A DNA stretch of 41,118 nt from Alteromonadaceae bacterium (lineage in GTDB: Bacteria; Pseudomonadota; Gammaproteobacteria; Enterobacterales; Alteromonadaceae): assembly GCA_013373625.1 (NCBI GenBank), contig JABXHM010000044.1, forward strand, positions 1 to 41,118. The letters run 5' to 3'. The position numbers were made by a program, and so were the translations under genes. The notes under the pieces were generated by a model that made no database searches, had not been told where the DNA came from, and worked only from the letters and a program-made list of their open reading frames with translations. Position 1 is the stretch's first letter. Each line of letters begins with the position of its first letter. Below, piece after piece: positions 8,518 through 17,491 of the stretch.

Positions 8518-10593
8518 TTACCAGATTTTTACACGCTCTTCCGGTGCCAGGTATAACTCATCGCCTGGTTGCACATTAAAGGCTTCGTACCATGCATCAT
8601 GGTTACGAGGTGCCAGGGCACGGAAACGACCCGGTGAGTGGGTGCCAGCACGAAGCTGGTTTAGCATACTCTGCTCGGTACGTTTTTCTTTCCATACCTG
8701 TGCCCACGCCAGGAAGAATCGCTGATCGCCGGTTAAGCCATCGATCACCGGCGCTTCTTTGCCGTTAAGGCTCAGTTTGTAAGCGTGGTAAGCCATAGAT
8801 AAACCGCCTACATCACCAATGTTCTCGCCCAGGCTGTTGCGACCATTTACGAAGTTACCTTCGATAGGCTCATAGGCACTGTATTGCGCCGCCAGCATAT
8901 CGGTTTTTTCTTCAAAAGCCGCACGGTCTGCATCGGTCCACCAGTTCTGCTGAATGCCTTTGGCATCTGATTTAGAGCCCTGATCGTCAAAACCATGGCC
9001 CATTTCATGCCCTATCACCGCACCTATCGCACCATAGTTAACCGCTGGATCAGCATTTGGATCGAAGAATGGTGGTTGCAGAATAGCTGCCGGGAATACA
9101 ATTTCATTAAATGAAGAGTTGTAATACGCATTAACCTGTTGTGGCGTCATACCCCAACGCTCACGATTAGTCGGCGCCAGCTCTTCTTCAATTTGTTTGT
9201 TGCGGAAAAACTTATCGATATTGCGTACATTACCGATTAAATCAGAATCGCTGATCTCCAGGCCGTCATAAGAAATCCACTCATCCGGATACCCAATTTT
9301 AGGGTTGAAAGCCGCCAGCTTCGCTTTGGCGTTGACTTTGGTTTCATCACCCATCCAGTTGAGGTTATCAATACGTTCACCAAGTGCCGCGCGCAGATTT
9401 TCAACCAGTTCAGCCATTTGTGCTTTTGAGCTCTCAGGGAAGAAGCGGTCAACGTAGGCTTTACCAATTGCAAAGCCCAGTGACGTGGTACCCGACATTG
9501 CACTTAAAGCGCGCTTCCAGCGTGGACGCGGTTCTTGCTGACCATTTAAGGTTTTGCCGAAGAAGTCAAAATTGGCCATGTAGATATCATCGGACAACAT
9601 CGACGCATTATTAGAAATGGTATGGTAAGAAAGGTAAGTCTTCCAATCTTCCAGCGGCGTGTCGTTAATAATTTCGATAACGTCTTTTAATGGCTCTGGT
9701 TGAGAAATATTCAGCTCAGGAGCCTGAAACCCCTGGGCACTTAGCCAGGCATTCCAGTCGAAGTTAGGGTAGGTATCAGACAGTTCGCTGCGCGCAATCT
9801 GATTTAACGTTAAATCGCGGTCACGGCGTTTTTCACGCGGCCACTGAATTTCAGCAATTTTGGTTTCTAACGCTAAAATAGTTTCGGCTTTTTCCTGGGG
9901 CTTTTCTTCTCCAGCAAACTCGAGCATCTGCGCGATGTGCGTCACGTATGCGGCGCGAATGTTCTCAAAACGTTCACTGTCGCTAAGGTAATAATCGCGA
10001 TCAGGCAGGCCTAAACCACCCACACCCACACTCAGTTGATATTCGTTAGGATCAAGGCGGTTATACCACAGGCCACCATAAATTGGCGACGTGCTGCCAT
10101 TGAGCCAGCTTTCACCGAAAAAGCGGGTTAACTCTTCGGTAGACGACAGACTATTAATTTCTTCAAGTGTTGGCTTGATTGGCGAGATACCTTTTTCATT
10201 GATGGTGTCGGTATCCATGTAAGCGGCATAAAAATCATGCACTAACTGCTCTTCAGCGGTTAAATCACTGCTGGTCATAATCTCATCAATGATTTGCTTC
10301 ACCTGCTCTTCGCTGCGATCAGCCAACGCATTGAATGCGCCGAAACGGGTTTTATCGGCCGGTAATTCATAGTTTTTATACCAGGTACCGCTGGCATACA
10401 TGAAAAAATCATCGCCGGGTTTAACGCTTTCATCACGCGCGCTGAGATCAACGCCAAATGAACCGATTTCAGCACTTGCCGTTGCAGGTTGTTCAACTGG
10501 TTGTTCCGCTGACTGCGACGTTGATTCAGGCTTTGAACAAGCCGTCAGCGTTAGGGATGCAGCCACAGCGGCTGCGATAAAGGTATACTTCAT
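8518..10593 (-). CDS. M13 family zinc metallopeptidase lipoprotein (neprilysin/PepO-like)
   Basis: This 691-aa endopeptidase has a lipoprotein signal (LTAC, Cys19), so it acts in the periplasm anchored to a membrane. The zinc motif HEMGH spans residues 529-533, and the third ligand is in ENIGDVGG. The substrate-positioning NAYYN motif lies about 40 residues upstream (NAYYNSSFNEIVFPAAILQPP). The protein has full family length, with an N-terminal helical domain containing NYELPADKTRFGAF, and ends VKIW. These enzymes cut short oligopeptides, and the natural substrate here is unknown. It lies 22 bases downstream of the DUF482 gene on the same strand, so the two may be cotranscribed. Confidence 0.95.
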   Translation of the reverse strand: MKYTFIAAAVAASLTLTACSKPESTSQSAEQPVEQPATASAEIGSFGVDLSARDESVKPGDDFFMYASGTWYKNYELPADKTRFGAFNALADRSEEQVKQIIDEIMTSSDLTAEEQLVHDFYAAYMDTDTINEKGISPIKPTLEEINSLSSTEELTRFFGESWLNGSTSPIYGGLWYNRLDPNEYQLSVGVGGLGLPDRDYYLSDSERFENIRAAYVTHIAQMLEFAGEEKPQEKAETILALETKIAEIQWPREKRRDRDLTLNQIARSELSDTYPNFDWNAWLSAQGFQAPELNISQPEPLKDVIEIINDTPLEDWKTYLSYHTISNNASMLSDDIYMANFDFFGKTLNGQQEPRPRWKRALSAMSGTTSLGFAIGKAYVDRFFPESSKAQMAELVENLRAALGERIDNLNWMGDETKVNAKAKLAAFNPKIGYPDEWISYDGLEISDSDLIGNVRNIDKFFRNKQIEEELAPTNRERWGMTPQQVNAYYNSSFNEIVFPAAILQPPFFDPNADPAVNYGAIGAVIGHEMGHGFDDQGSKSDAKGIQQNWWTDADRAAFEEKTDMLAAQYSAYEPIEGNFVNGRNSLGENIGDVGGLSMAYHAYKLSLNGKEAPVIDGLTGDQRFFLAWAQVWKEKRTEQSMLNQLRAGTHSPGRFRALAPRNHDAWYEAFNVQPGDELYLAPEERVKIW

Positions 10594-10615
10594 TTTAAGT
10601 TCTCTGTGTTAGCAA

Positions 10616-11833
10616 TTATTCGGTACTGTCAGTACCTTTTGTTGTGGTTGTTATAAATTCGTTTATGTAAGCTTCGTTAAAAGGTAATACATCCAGCGCT
10701 TGTTTGAAATAGTCTTCAATAATTGGTTTTTCACGGTGTAAAAAGTCTGCCACAGCTGAGTGGAATCGCGCGTCATGCATTTTATGATGCGAGACACAGT
10801 AAACGGGCTCAAAGCCACGTAACAGCTTATGTTCCCCCTGGGTGCCAGGGTTAAACCGGGGAATCTTTTGCGCAATCGCAAACTCTATTCCCTGAAAGTA
10901 GCAACATTCAAAATGCAGTTCGTTGATGTCTTCGAGGCAACCCCAGTAGCGTCCGTAAAGGCCATTTTCGTCGAATAAAAATAATGCCGCCGCAATATCG
11001 TTGCCATTTGACTGGGCTTTTACCAATAAAATATGATCGCGAAACTGGCTAAATAACGCGGTAAAAAAGGCCGGGGTCAGGTACCCCTTATGTCCGCTGC
11101 GTTTAAGATAGGTATCCTGGTAACAATGGACAAAGAACGCCATATCCTCATAGCCCAGTCGGTCACCACTTAATTGCTCAATGTTAATGTCCGGATTGTC
11201 AAAGCGTTTGCGTGTTTTACGAATACTTCGGCGCTTGCGCGATGTCAGTTGCGTCAGGAAGTCGTCAAAATCGTGATAGCCGCGATTGTGCCATTCAAAT
11301 TGAACGCTAAAGCGATTAGCAAATCCCAGCTGTTCAAAATGTGTTTGCTGAGCCGGTAAATTAAATAACCAGTGACATGATGAATACTCACAGCGACTGG
11401 CCCAGTTATCAATGTGCTTGATCAGGGCGGAGCGCTGGTGTTCATCCAGTTCAGGTTTAGATAATAACCGCGAACCTGTTACCGGGGTAAAAGGGATTGC
11501 CGCGATCCACTTGGGGTAATACGCTAATCCGTGCTGGTGATAGGCATTCGCCCAGCCATGATCAAACACGTACTCACCATAGCTGTGAGACTTGATATAG
11601 CCCGGCACAACTGCAATTAACTCTCCGTCCAGTGTGGCACTCCAGTGAGCTGGCTGCCAGCCTGTTCCTTCGCCAACGCAGTGAGTATGCTCCAAAAGCT
11701 GTAACCAGGTATATTGTAAAAAAGGCCCGGCACTTTTGCTTAACTGTTGCCACTGGTGTTCATCCAGTTCGTCGATACTCTGATGCAACTGAAACTGTAT
11801 GGCAGCACTGTGTGAACCGGATGGCTTAGTCAT
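10616..11833 (-). CDS. DUF482/PF04339-type GNAT-fold acyltransferase
   Basis: This 405-aa protein resembles the PF04339 family (peptidogalycan biosynthesis/recognition, FemAB-like GNAT fold). Family-type features are an N-terminal GPFLQYTWLQLLEHTHCVGEGTGWQPAH block, a basic RKRRSIRKTRKRF segment near the middle, and the C-terminal FNPGTQGEHKLLRGFEP motif. The reaction is not established for the family, and aminoacyl or acyl transfer is inferred from fold. It has no signal peptide or membrane segment. It is followed closely by the M13 peptidase and is divergent from recX, with 136 bases between the two start codons. Confidence 0.87.
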   Translation of the reverse strand: MTKPSGSHSAAIQFQLHQSIDELDEHQWQQLSKSAGPFLQYTWLQLLEHTHCVGEGTGWQPAHWSATLDGELIAVVPGYIKSHSYGEYVFDHGWANAYHQHGLAYYPKWIAAIPFTPVTGSRLLSKPELDEHQRSALIKHIDNWASRCEYSSCHWLFNLPAQQTHFEQLGFANRFSVQFEWHNRGYHDFDDFLTQLTSRKRRSIRKTRKRFDNPDINIEQLSGDRLGYEDMAFFVHCYQDTYLKRSGHKGYLTPAFFTALFSQFRDHILLVKAQSNGNDIAAALFLFDENGLYGRYWGCLEDINELHFECCYFQGIEFAIAQKIPRFNPGTQGEHKLLRGFEPVYCVSHHKMHDARFHSAVADFLHREKPIIEDYFKQALDVLPFNEAYINEFITTTTKGTDSTE

Positions 11834-11909
11834 TGTTGTGTCCAGACGAGAGGCCCTGCATTGTACCTGCTATTTTCCCGAAATTTACCTGTAAAGGCGT
11901 CGCCGAGCG

Positions 11910-11938
11910 TTGTCAGTTGCGCGCCAGACAGTTATCTT
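11910..11938 (+). promoter_or_regulatory. Probable sigma-70 promoter of recX
   Basis: TTGTCA (11910-11915) and TATCTT (11933-11938) are separated by exactly 17 bases, giving five of six and four of six consensus matches. The ATG chosen for recX lies 31 bases after the -10. I see no SOS operator of the CTGT-N8-ACAG type here. Confidence 0.5.
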
Positions 11939-11969
11939 GTGCGCTACTATAACCGTATATTTAAACAAA

Positions 11970-12425
11970 ATGACAGATAGTCCACGCAAAATCATCATGG
12001 AGTCGATTACCCGCATGCTTGCACGACGAGAGCATGCGTATCACGAATTGTTACGAAAATTATCGCAAAAAGGATTTGCAATTGCAGATTGTGTGCCCGT
12101 GGTCGACGAATATAAAACCGCCGGTATTCAAAGTGATGCCCGTTATGCTGAAATGAAAGTACGTTCAGGTATTAACAAGGGGCAGGGGCCAGCGCGGTTG
12201 AAAGCCGACTGCCAGCAGTGGGATATTGATGAAAGTCTCGTAAATCAAGCGCTTGAGGAATGCGAACCGGATTGGTTTGAGCTGGCTGTTAAGGTGCGTC
12301 ATAAGCGATTCGGCGCTGGCGCTGCGCAAAATGATAAAGATAAATCCAAACAGATCCGCTTCTTGCTGTACCGGGGTTTTTATACGGAACATATTCAGTA
12401 CGCATTATCTGTCGTCGAAGAGTAG
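11970..12425 (+). CDS. recX: Regulatory protein RecX
   Basis: RecX binds RecA filaments and limits RecA activity. This 151-aa form (E. coli 166) is made of helical repeats and shows the family patterns ARREHAYHELLRKLSQKGF, DARYAEMKVRSGINKGQGPARLKADCQQ, and a C-terminal KQIRFLLYRGFYTEHIQYAL. I chose ATG 11970 because the frame's earlier TTG at 11910 coincides with a -35 element. There is no strong ribosome-binding site, and an alternative ATG lies at 11997. In many gammaproteobacteria recA precedes recX, but here the upstream neighbour is an unrelated divergent gene, so recA must be elsewhere. alaS follows after 161 bases. Confidence 0.9.
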   Translation: MTDSPRKIIMESITRMLARREHAYHELLRKLSQKGFAIADCVPVVDEYKTAGIQSDARYAEMKVRSGINKGQGPARLKADCQQWDIDESLVNQALEECEPDWFELAVKVRHKRFGAGAAQNDKDKSKQIRFLLYRGFYTEHIQYALSVVEE

Positions 12426-12586
12426 AAAATCCCCGCCAAATCGACGCTCTCTGCTTAACAAAATAGCCCTATCCATGGTATTGTTGCGGCCACATGATAG
12501 TGCGTCAAGGGTGCGGCCTGAACTTGATTTAGCCTCACCCTGACAGCATATAAGCTTTAAGGTTAACTAAGGATTGCAGGATTTCA

Positions 12587-15184
12587 ATGACATTATCAAC
12601 TGCTGATATTCGCCGCACATTTTTCGAGTATTTTGGTCGTCATGGCCACCAGGCTGTTTCCAGTTCATCACTGGTACCAGCAGATGATCCCACGTTATTG
12701 TTTACCAATGCGGGTATGAACCAGTTTAAAGACGTGTTTTTGGGCACCGAGAAGCGCAGCTATACGCGCGCGGTGTCGGCCCAGCGCTGTGTGCGCGCCG
12801 GCGGTAAGCACAATGATCTGGAAAATGTCGGTTATACCGCGCGTCACCATACGTTTTTTGAAATGATGGGTAACTTCAGCTTTGGTGATTACTTCAAGAA
12901 AGAAGCCATAGAATTTGCCTGGAATTTTTTAACTCAGGAACTTAAGTTACCGAAAGAAAAACTGCTGGTGACGGTCTATTCAGAAGACGACGAAGCCTTT
13001 GACATTTGGGAGCATCACATCGGTGTACCCAAAGAGAAGATTATTCGTATTTCTACCTCAGATAACTTCTGGTCAATGGGTGATACCGGTCCTTGCGGCC
13101 CGTGTTCAGAAATTTTCTACGACCACGGCGAACATATTTGGGGCGGACCTCCGGGAACGCCTGAAGAAGACGGCGATCGCTTTATTGAAATCTGGAACCT
13201 GGTATTTATGCAGTACAACCGTCAGTCTGACGGTACTATGGACCCGCTACCTAAACCATCGATTGATACCGGTATGGGACTGGAGCGTATTTCTGCCATT
13301 ATGCAGGGCGTTCACAGCAACTATGAAATCGATTTGTTTGCCAACTTGATCAGAGCCGCCGCCGATATTGTTGGCACCACTGATTTAAGCGATAAGTCAC
13401 TGCGCGTGATTGCCGATCATATTCGGTCGTGTGCATTTTTAGTTTGCGATGGTGTTATGCCCAGCAACGAAGGCCGTGGCTACGTGTTGCGTCGCATTAT
13501 TCGCCGCGCTGTTCGTCATGGCTATAAGCTGGGTGCCAGCGATATTTTCTTTTACAAGTTAGTCGATGCCTTAACCAAAGAAATGGGTGAGGCGTATCCT
13601 GAACTGGCTGACCAAAAACCGGTTATCGAAAAAGTGCTTCGGGTTGAAGAAGAGCAATTCAGTAAAACCCTTTCCCGGGGTATGAACATACTGAATGATG
13701 CCCTCAATGAGTTGGAGGGTGACACCATTCCCGGTGAGTTGGTCTTTAAACTTTATGACACCTACGGTTTTCCGGTTGATTTAACCAATGACGTAGCCCG
13801 TGAACATGACTACAACATCGATGAAGCAGGCTTTGAAGTTGCTATGCAGGCGCAGCGTAAACGCGCGCAACAGGCCAGTAACTTCGGTGCCGACTACAAC
13901 GATACGCTCCGCGTAGAACAGCAAACGGCCTTTACCGGTTACGCAGAGGGGACCGGCGAATCTAACGTTGTTGAGTTGATCAGTGGTAACAGTTTCTGTG
14001 AACAATTAACCGATGGTCAGGAAGGCGTGGTTGTCTTAGACGAAACGCCATTTTATGCCGAAGCCGGTGGCCAGGTTGGTGACACAGGTGTGTTAACCGT
14101 GGCAAATGGTGAGTTTCTGGTCAGCGACACACAAAAGATGGGTAACGCCTTTGCACACCGGGGTGTCGTAAAAGGCACTATCAATAAAGGTGATAAAGCC
14201 GCCGCAAAAATAGATGACACCAAGCGCATTGCGATTCGCAAAAATCACAGTGCGACGCACTTACTGCACGCCGCGTTGCGTGAAGTATTGGGCGACCATG
14301 TTACGCAAAAAGGTTCCCTGGTGAACGCTGAACGTTTGCGTTTTGATTTCTCTCATTTTGAGGGAGTAAGCGCAGAGCAACTCGCCACAATTGAGCGGCG
14401 TGTGAATGAAGAGATCCAGGCCAATCATGCGTTGAAAACGCAGTTAATGGATTTAGATGAAGCCAAGGCTTCGGGCGCCATGGCCCTGTTTGGCGAAAAA
14501 TACGACGAAAAAGTACGTGTTGTTACGATGGGACCATTTTCAACCGAGTTATGCGGTGGCACACACGTCAATCAAACCGGTGATATCGGTCTGTTTAAAA
14601 TAGTCAGTGAAGCGGGTATTGCCTCGGGTGTGCGACGTATTGATGCGATTACCGGGATGGGTGCACTCGAATTTGTTCAGCAGCAGCAGTCGGTATTGCA
14701 GGCAAGCTGTGCGGTGCTGAAAACCGACAGCAGTCACCTGGTTGAGAAAATTAATCAGCTTCAGGGACAACAAAAAGACCTCGAAAAATCAATCACTTCG
14801 CTCAAACAGAAAATGGCAAGCCAACATGGTGCTGATCTGCTTAGCCAAACGAAAGATATAAAGGGTCATAAAGTATTAATTGCTGAGCTCGACGGTGTCG
14901 AAGCTAAGTCTCTGCGGGGCATGGTTGATGACCTGAAGAACCGCATTGGCGAGGGCATTGTCGTACTGGGCGTACCAGCTGATGGCAAAGTGAGCCTCAT
15001 TGTAGGCGTTACTAAGGGGCTCACCGGTCAGGTGAAGGCTGGAGAACTGGTAAATCATATTGCTGCTCAGGTAGGTGGTAAGGGCGGTGGTCGTCCTGAC
15101 ATGGCACAGGCAGGCGGTAGTCAACCAGAAAATTTAGCCTCTGCGTTACAGTCTGTTAACGTTTGGTTAGAAGATAAGCTATAA
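12587..15184 (+). CDS. alaS: Alanyl-tRNA synthetase
   Basis: This 865-aa enzyme charges tRNA-Ala in the cytosol. The class II catalytic core starts [14 protein letters not shown] and includes [15 protein letters not shown] and the motif 3 sequence GMGLERIS. The editing domain has the zinc ligands HSATHLLH and CGGTHV, which clear Ser- and Gly-tRNA-Ala. The C-terminal coiled coil and C-Ala domain end with [13 protein letters not shown]. Length and all motifs are complete. GCAGG lies 6 bases before the ATG. csrA follows directly after 124 bases. In several relatives an aspartokinase gene lies between alaS and csrA, and none is present here. Confidence 0.98.
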   Translation: MTLSTADIRRTFFEYFGRHGHQAVSSSSLVPADDPTLLFTNAGMNQFKDVFLGTEKRSYTRAVSAQRCVRAGGKHNDLENVGYTARHHTFFEMMGNFSFGDYFKKEAIEFAWNFLTQELKLPKEKLLVTVYSEDDEAFDIWEHHIGVPKEKIIRISTSDNFWSMGDTGPCGPCSEIFYDHGEHIWGGPPGTPEEDGDRFIEIWNLVFMQYNRQSDGTMDPLPKPSIDTGMGLERISAIMQGVHSNYEIDLFANLIRAAADIVGTTDLSDKSLRVIADHIRSCAFLVCDGVMPSNEGRGYVLRRIIRRAVRHGYKLGASDIFFYKLVDALTKEMGEAYPELADQKPVIEKVLRVEEEQFSKTLSRGMNILNDALNELEGDTIPGELVFKLYDTYGFPVDLTNDVAREHDYNIDEAGFEVAMQAQRKRAQQASNFGADYNDTLRVEQQTAFTGYAEGTGESNVVELISGNSFCEQLTDGQEGVVVLDETPFYAEAGGQVGDTGVLTVANGEFLVSDTQKMGNAFAHRGVVKGTINKGDKAAAKIDDTKRIAIRKNHSATHLLHAALREVLGDHVTQKGSLVNAERLRFDFSHFEGVSAEQLATIERRVNEEIQANHALKTQLMDLDEAKASGAMALFGEKYDEKVRVVTMGPFSTELCGGTHVNQTGDIGLFKIVSEAGIASGVRRIDAITGMGALEFVQQQQSVLQASCAVLKTDSSHLVEKINQLQGQQKDLEKSITSLKQKMASQHGADLLSQTKDIKGHKVLIAELDGVEAKSLRGMVDDLKNRIGEGIVVLGVPADGKVSLIVGVTKGLTGQVKAGELVNHIAAQVGGKGGGRPDMAQAGGSQPENLASALQSVNVWLEDKL

Positions 15185-15249
15185 TTTATATAAAGATGGG
15201 CTGACATTGTCGTGACACCAGTGTCAGTGCGTCTTCGATAGCGCTTAAG

Positions 15250-15300
15250 GGAGCCAGGCGCCGGAGTCTGCATGGAGGCAATGTAATCAAGGAATCAGGA
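15250..15300 (+). promoter_or_regulatory. csrA leader with five GGA motifs
   Basis: GGA triplets occur at 15250, 15263, 15274, 15291 and 15298, the last two within the ribosome-binding region of csrA (AAGGAATCAGGAG). CsrA binds GGA in single-stranded or loop contexts and represses its own translation in E. coli. The density here suggests the same autoregulation. Confidence 0.5.
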
Positions 15301-15308
15301 GCAAAAGA

Positions 15309-15500
15309 ATGCTTATTTTAACTCGTCGTGTAGGTGAAACATTAATGGTAGGTGACGATGTCACCGTAACTGTTTTAGGTGTGAAGGGTAATCAGGTCAG
15401 AATTGGCGTAAACGCACCAAAAGAAGTATCGGTGCATCGCGAAGAAATTTATATGCGAATTCAGGCTGAAAAGGGCGATCAGCCCGAAGGAAACCAGTAA
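15309..15500 (+). CDS. csrA: Carbon storage regulator CsrA
   Basis: CsrA is a small homodimeric RNA-binding protein that controls translation and stability of many mRNAs governing metabolism, motility and biofilm. The 63-aa sequence starts [18 protein letters not shown] and contains VSVHREEIY, with Leu4 and Arg44, the RNA-contact residues of the family. GGAG lies 8 bases before the ATG. It lies downstream of alaS and is followed by a strong terminator and then two tRNA genes, the arrangement seen in many gammaproteobacteria. Confidence 0.98.
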   Translation: MLILTRRVGETLMVGDDVTVTVLGVKGNQVRIGVNAPKEVSVHREEIYMRIQAEKGDQPEGNQ

Positions 15501-15543
15501 TAAGTAAATTAATTCCTTTTTTTAGAATTATTTTAATTACTCA

Positions 15544-15565
15544 GGCCGGTTCACCGGCCTTTTTT
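15544..15565 (+). terminator. Intrinsic terminator of csrA
   Basis: GGCCGG (15544-15549), loop TTCA and CCGGCC (15554-15559) are followed by six T. It lies 41 bases after the csrA stop. Confidence 0.92.
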
Positions 15566-15652
15566 ATATCTGCATTCAAAAAAACGCATTAAGTTGTCGG
15601 AGTTTTTTGGTGTGGAGATTTATAAAATGGTCGAGATTAGACGTTTTTTTAG

Positions 15653-15676
15653 GCTTAAAAAGCATGCTTTTTAAGC
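15653..15676. repeat. 24-bp perfect palindrome upstream of the tRNA promoter
   Basis: The sequence reads identically on both strands: GCTTAAAAAG, centre CATG, CTTTTTAAGC. Two copies of AAGCGATT follow at 15673 and 15683 with a 10-bp period. It lies about 60 bases before the -35 of the tRNA-Ser promoter. It could be a protein-binding site or a cruciform. It has no T-tract of its own outside the stem, and the csrA terminator already precedes it. Confidence 0.6.
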
Positions 15677-15733
15677 GATTTAAAGCGATTGCTTAAAATC
15701 CCGTCATACGGATTGTTTTTAAATAAAAAAGCA

Positions 15734-15761
15734 TTGACTTCCCCCAGTGAGTCATTAAAAT
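15734..15761 (+). promoter_or_regulatory. Promoter of the tRNA-Ser/tRNA-Arg operon
   Basis: TTGACT (15734-15739) and TAAAAT (15756-15761) are separated by 16 bases. The following GCAACGCC is a GC-rich discriminator of the kind found at stringently controlled stable-RNA promoters. The tRNA-Ser gene starts 16 bases after the -10. Confidence 0.78.
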
Positions 15762-15776
15762 GCAACGCCACATGAC

Positions 15777-15869
<93 letters not shown>

Positions 15870-15888
15870 TTTATTTTAGTGTATCAGC

Positions 15889-15965
15889 GCGTGCGTAGCT
15901 CAGCTGGATAGAGTACCTGGCTACGAACCAGGCGGTCGGAGGTTCGAATCCTTCCACACGCGCCA
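15889..15965 (+). tRNA. tRNA-Arg (ACG)
   Basis: The gene is 77 bases including CCA. The loop CTACGAA within CTGG/CCAG gives anticodon ACG, to be edited to ICG by TadA, and the D-arm TAGCTCAGCTGGATAGAG is typical. The acceptor stem GCGTGCG faces CACACGC, so position 6 (C) and position 67 (A) do not pair. The T-stem has one G-T pair. It follows tRNA-Ser by 21 bases and shares its promoter. Confidence 0.95.
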
Positions 15966-15971
15966 TATTAT

Positions 15972-15999
15972 AAAAAGCCTGCTATTAAGCAGGCTTTTT
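15972..15999 (+). terminator. Intrinsic terminator of the tRNA operon
   Basis: The stem AAAAAGCCTGC (15972-15982), loop TATTAA and GCAGGCTTTTT (15989-15999) form a hairpin with a terminal T run, starting 7 bases after the tRNA-Arg CCA. The following 230 bases to the next gene contain nothing I can identify. Confidence 0.9.
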
Positions 16000-16230
16000 G
16001 CTTTCTGGCATTCCTTCAGGCAATGCTCCAGTCAAACGAGCCTGTTATCTGCTTAGCACAGTCAAATGTTAATAGCTGGCTCTAAAAATGGTATCCCTAA
16101 TCATAGTGCTTCAGTATAGATAGCCGATGTTGGCAAATGATAGCGGAATAGCGCATAAAGCACGCTAAGTGGTTCTACATCAATATATACGCTCGGTAGC
16201 GTAACAATGGATGTGCTGCCTTTTAAGGCG

Positions 16231-16650
16231 TTACAGGTATAACATTTGTCTGCGCGTGTGGGTCATTCGGTTAATTAACTGATTTTGCAAGCGATGGGGC
16301 ACATTCGCCTTATTCATTGCGTTAATAAACAAATCTACAGTCAGGTTAAAGTCGGCTTCGGTGATATTCATACCGCCATGAACTTGCTCCATGGTGTCGC
16401 TCGAGTATTCACATGGCCCACCGGAAAAGACACAAAGTTGCTCAGAAAATTTGGTAATAAAGCGCTCTATGTCAGATTCAGCAAAGTAGGGCAATATCGT
16501 CTCGTTATACTCTATCTCGTACACGAAGTTTTCCACAATTTCATTAATTTTGGCTTCTCCGCCAAGCTCTTCGTAAAGCGTGGTCGAGCGGCTGGCACAG
16601 CCACTGACGAGCAAAAGTAATGCTAATAACGTGACAATGTGTTTTACCAT
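16231..16650 (-). CDS. Group 1 truncated haemoglobin lipoprotein
   Basis: This is a 139-aa protein with a lipoprotein signal (LLVSGC, Cys18) followed by a truncated globin domain: TLYEELGGEAKI at the N-terminus, FSGGPCEY at 75-82, and MEQVH with the proximal haem ligand His91. The B10 position that is usually Tyr after Phe42 is Val43, and two cysteines (Cys73, Cys80) flank the SGGP turn. Its location outside the cytoplasm is unusual for a globin and suggests binding of O2, NO or another small ligand in the periplasm. The ATG overlaps the stop of the DUF3034 gene (ATGGTAA), with GGAGG upstream, so translation is coupled. It is the last gene of a four-gene unit with a cupredoxin and an EAL protein. 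Confidence 0.9.
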   Translation of the reverse strand: MVKHIVTLLALLLLVSGCASRSTTLYEELGGEAKINEIVENFVYEIEYNETILPYFAESDIERFITKFSEQLCVFSGGPCEYSSDTMEQVHGGMNITEADFNLTVDLFINAMNKANVPHRLQNQLINRMTHTRRQMLYL

Positions 16651-17480
16651 AGCTGACCTCCTACAGACAGATAAAAGCCTTTTTGACCAGTGGCGCCGGC
16701 AATACTTCCCAGATCGGCCCAGGCCAGCGTAAAGTTAACGCGCTTAGAGGGAATATAGGTAACAAATACATCCATCCAGTCGTCTTCGCCCAAACCAAGA
16801 TTATCTGGCTTTTGTCGATATTCTATACCGGCGGCAAAATGACGGGAAAACAATACGCCAAGGCTACCTTCAAGCATTAGCTCATAATCTTCGTTCTCTG
16901 GCCCGCCAAAGCCCAGCAAGCCTAATTGATTTGCTTTGGTTAAACGGCCAGTGAGGTTCCACACCAGGTTATAACCGGCAGCCGCGCCCAGATGAACTTT
17001 TGTTGCGGCCAGATAATAATCAGTGCCTGAGTTATCTTTACTGCCCACTAGTTGCGCTACAGCAGTATCTTCAAGTTCTTTATGCTGCACACCGACGCTT
17101 ATTTGCGGCCAGTCGGAATACACAACATCGCCATACAAACGTACTTTGGCACCGTAAACCTTTTGGGCTATTTCACCGCCAAGCGTTGTGAGATCAAAGA
17201 CATGGCGAGCGACACTAAACTCTGCGCGGTCGTACAAAGATACATTGGCGCCAATCACATTCAGACGGTAATCCTCCAGGTTTACCTGGGTAATGAACGC
17301 GTTTACCGACACTTCATCCTGTGTGTCATAGCCTGATAATGTTGCCCAGGGTACGATACCGCCACCGCCGGCACCTTCCAGTTGATTTAAACCAGCTGTG
17401 CCAATCAATTTGCCGCTGCCAGCAACCGATATACTGCTGTATATGATTAGCGCGAAGCTAAGTAGGCTCAATATTCGCAC
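16644..17480 (-). CDS. DUF3034 family outer-membrane beta-barrel protein
   Basis: This 278-aa protein has a signal peptide ending near SVAG and the DUF3034 signature GKLIGTAGLNQLEGAGGGGIVPWATLSGY (residues about 23-51). The rest shows alternating amphipathic strands and ends in Trp, the C-terminal aromatic typical of barrel proteins recognised by BAM. Function is unknown for the family. Size suggests a 12-strand-like barrel, perhaps a channel or a sensor part. It lies 11 bases after the EAL gene and overlaps the globin gene by 7 bases, so all are likely translated from one message. Confidence 0.87.
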   Translation of the reverse strand: MRILSLLSFALIIYSSISVAGSGKLIGTAGLNQLEGAGGGGIVPWATLSGYDTQDEVSVNAFITQVNLEDYRLNVIGANVSLYDRAEFSVARHVFDLTTLGGEIAQKVYGAKVRLYGDVVYSDWPQISVGVQHKELEDTAVAQLVGSKDNSGTDYYLAATKVHLGAAAGYNLVWNLTGRLTKANQLGLLGFGGPENEDYELMLEGSLGVLFSRHFAAGIEYRQKPDNLGLGEDDWMDVFVTYIPSKRVNFTLAWADLGSIAGATGQKGFYLSVGGQLW

Positions 17481-17491
17481 TCTTTTACTCC

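Noticed and set aside
12524..12554. Possible alaS promoter TTGATT with TATAAG.
   Set aside because: The spacing is 19 bases; a 17-base alternative has a poor -10. Not strong enough to list as a feature.
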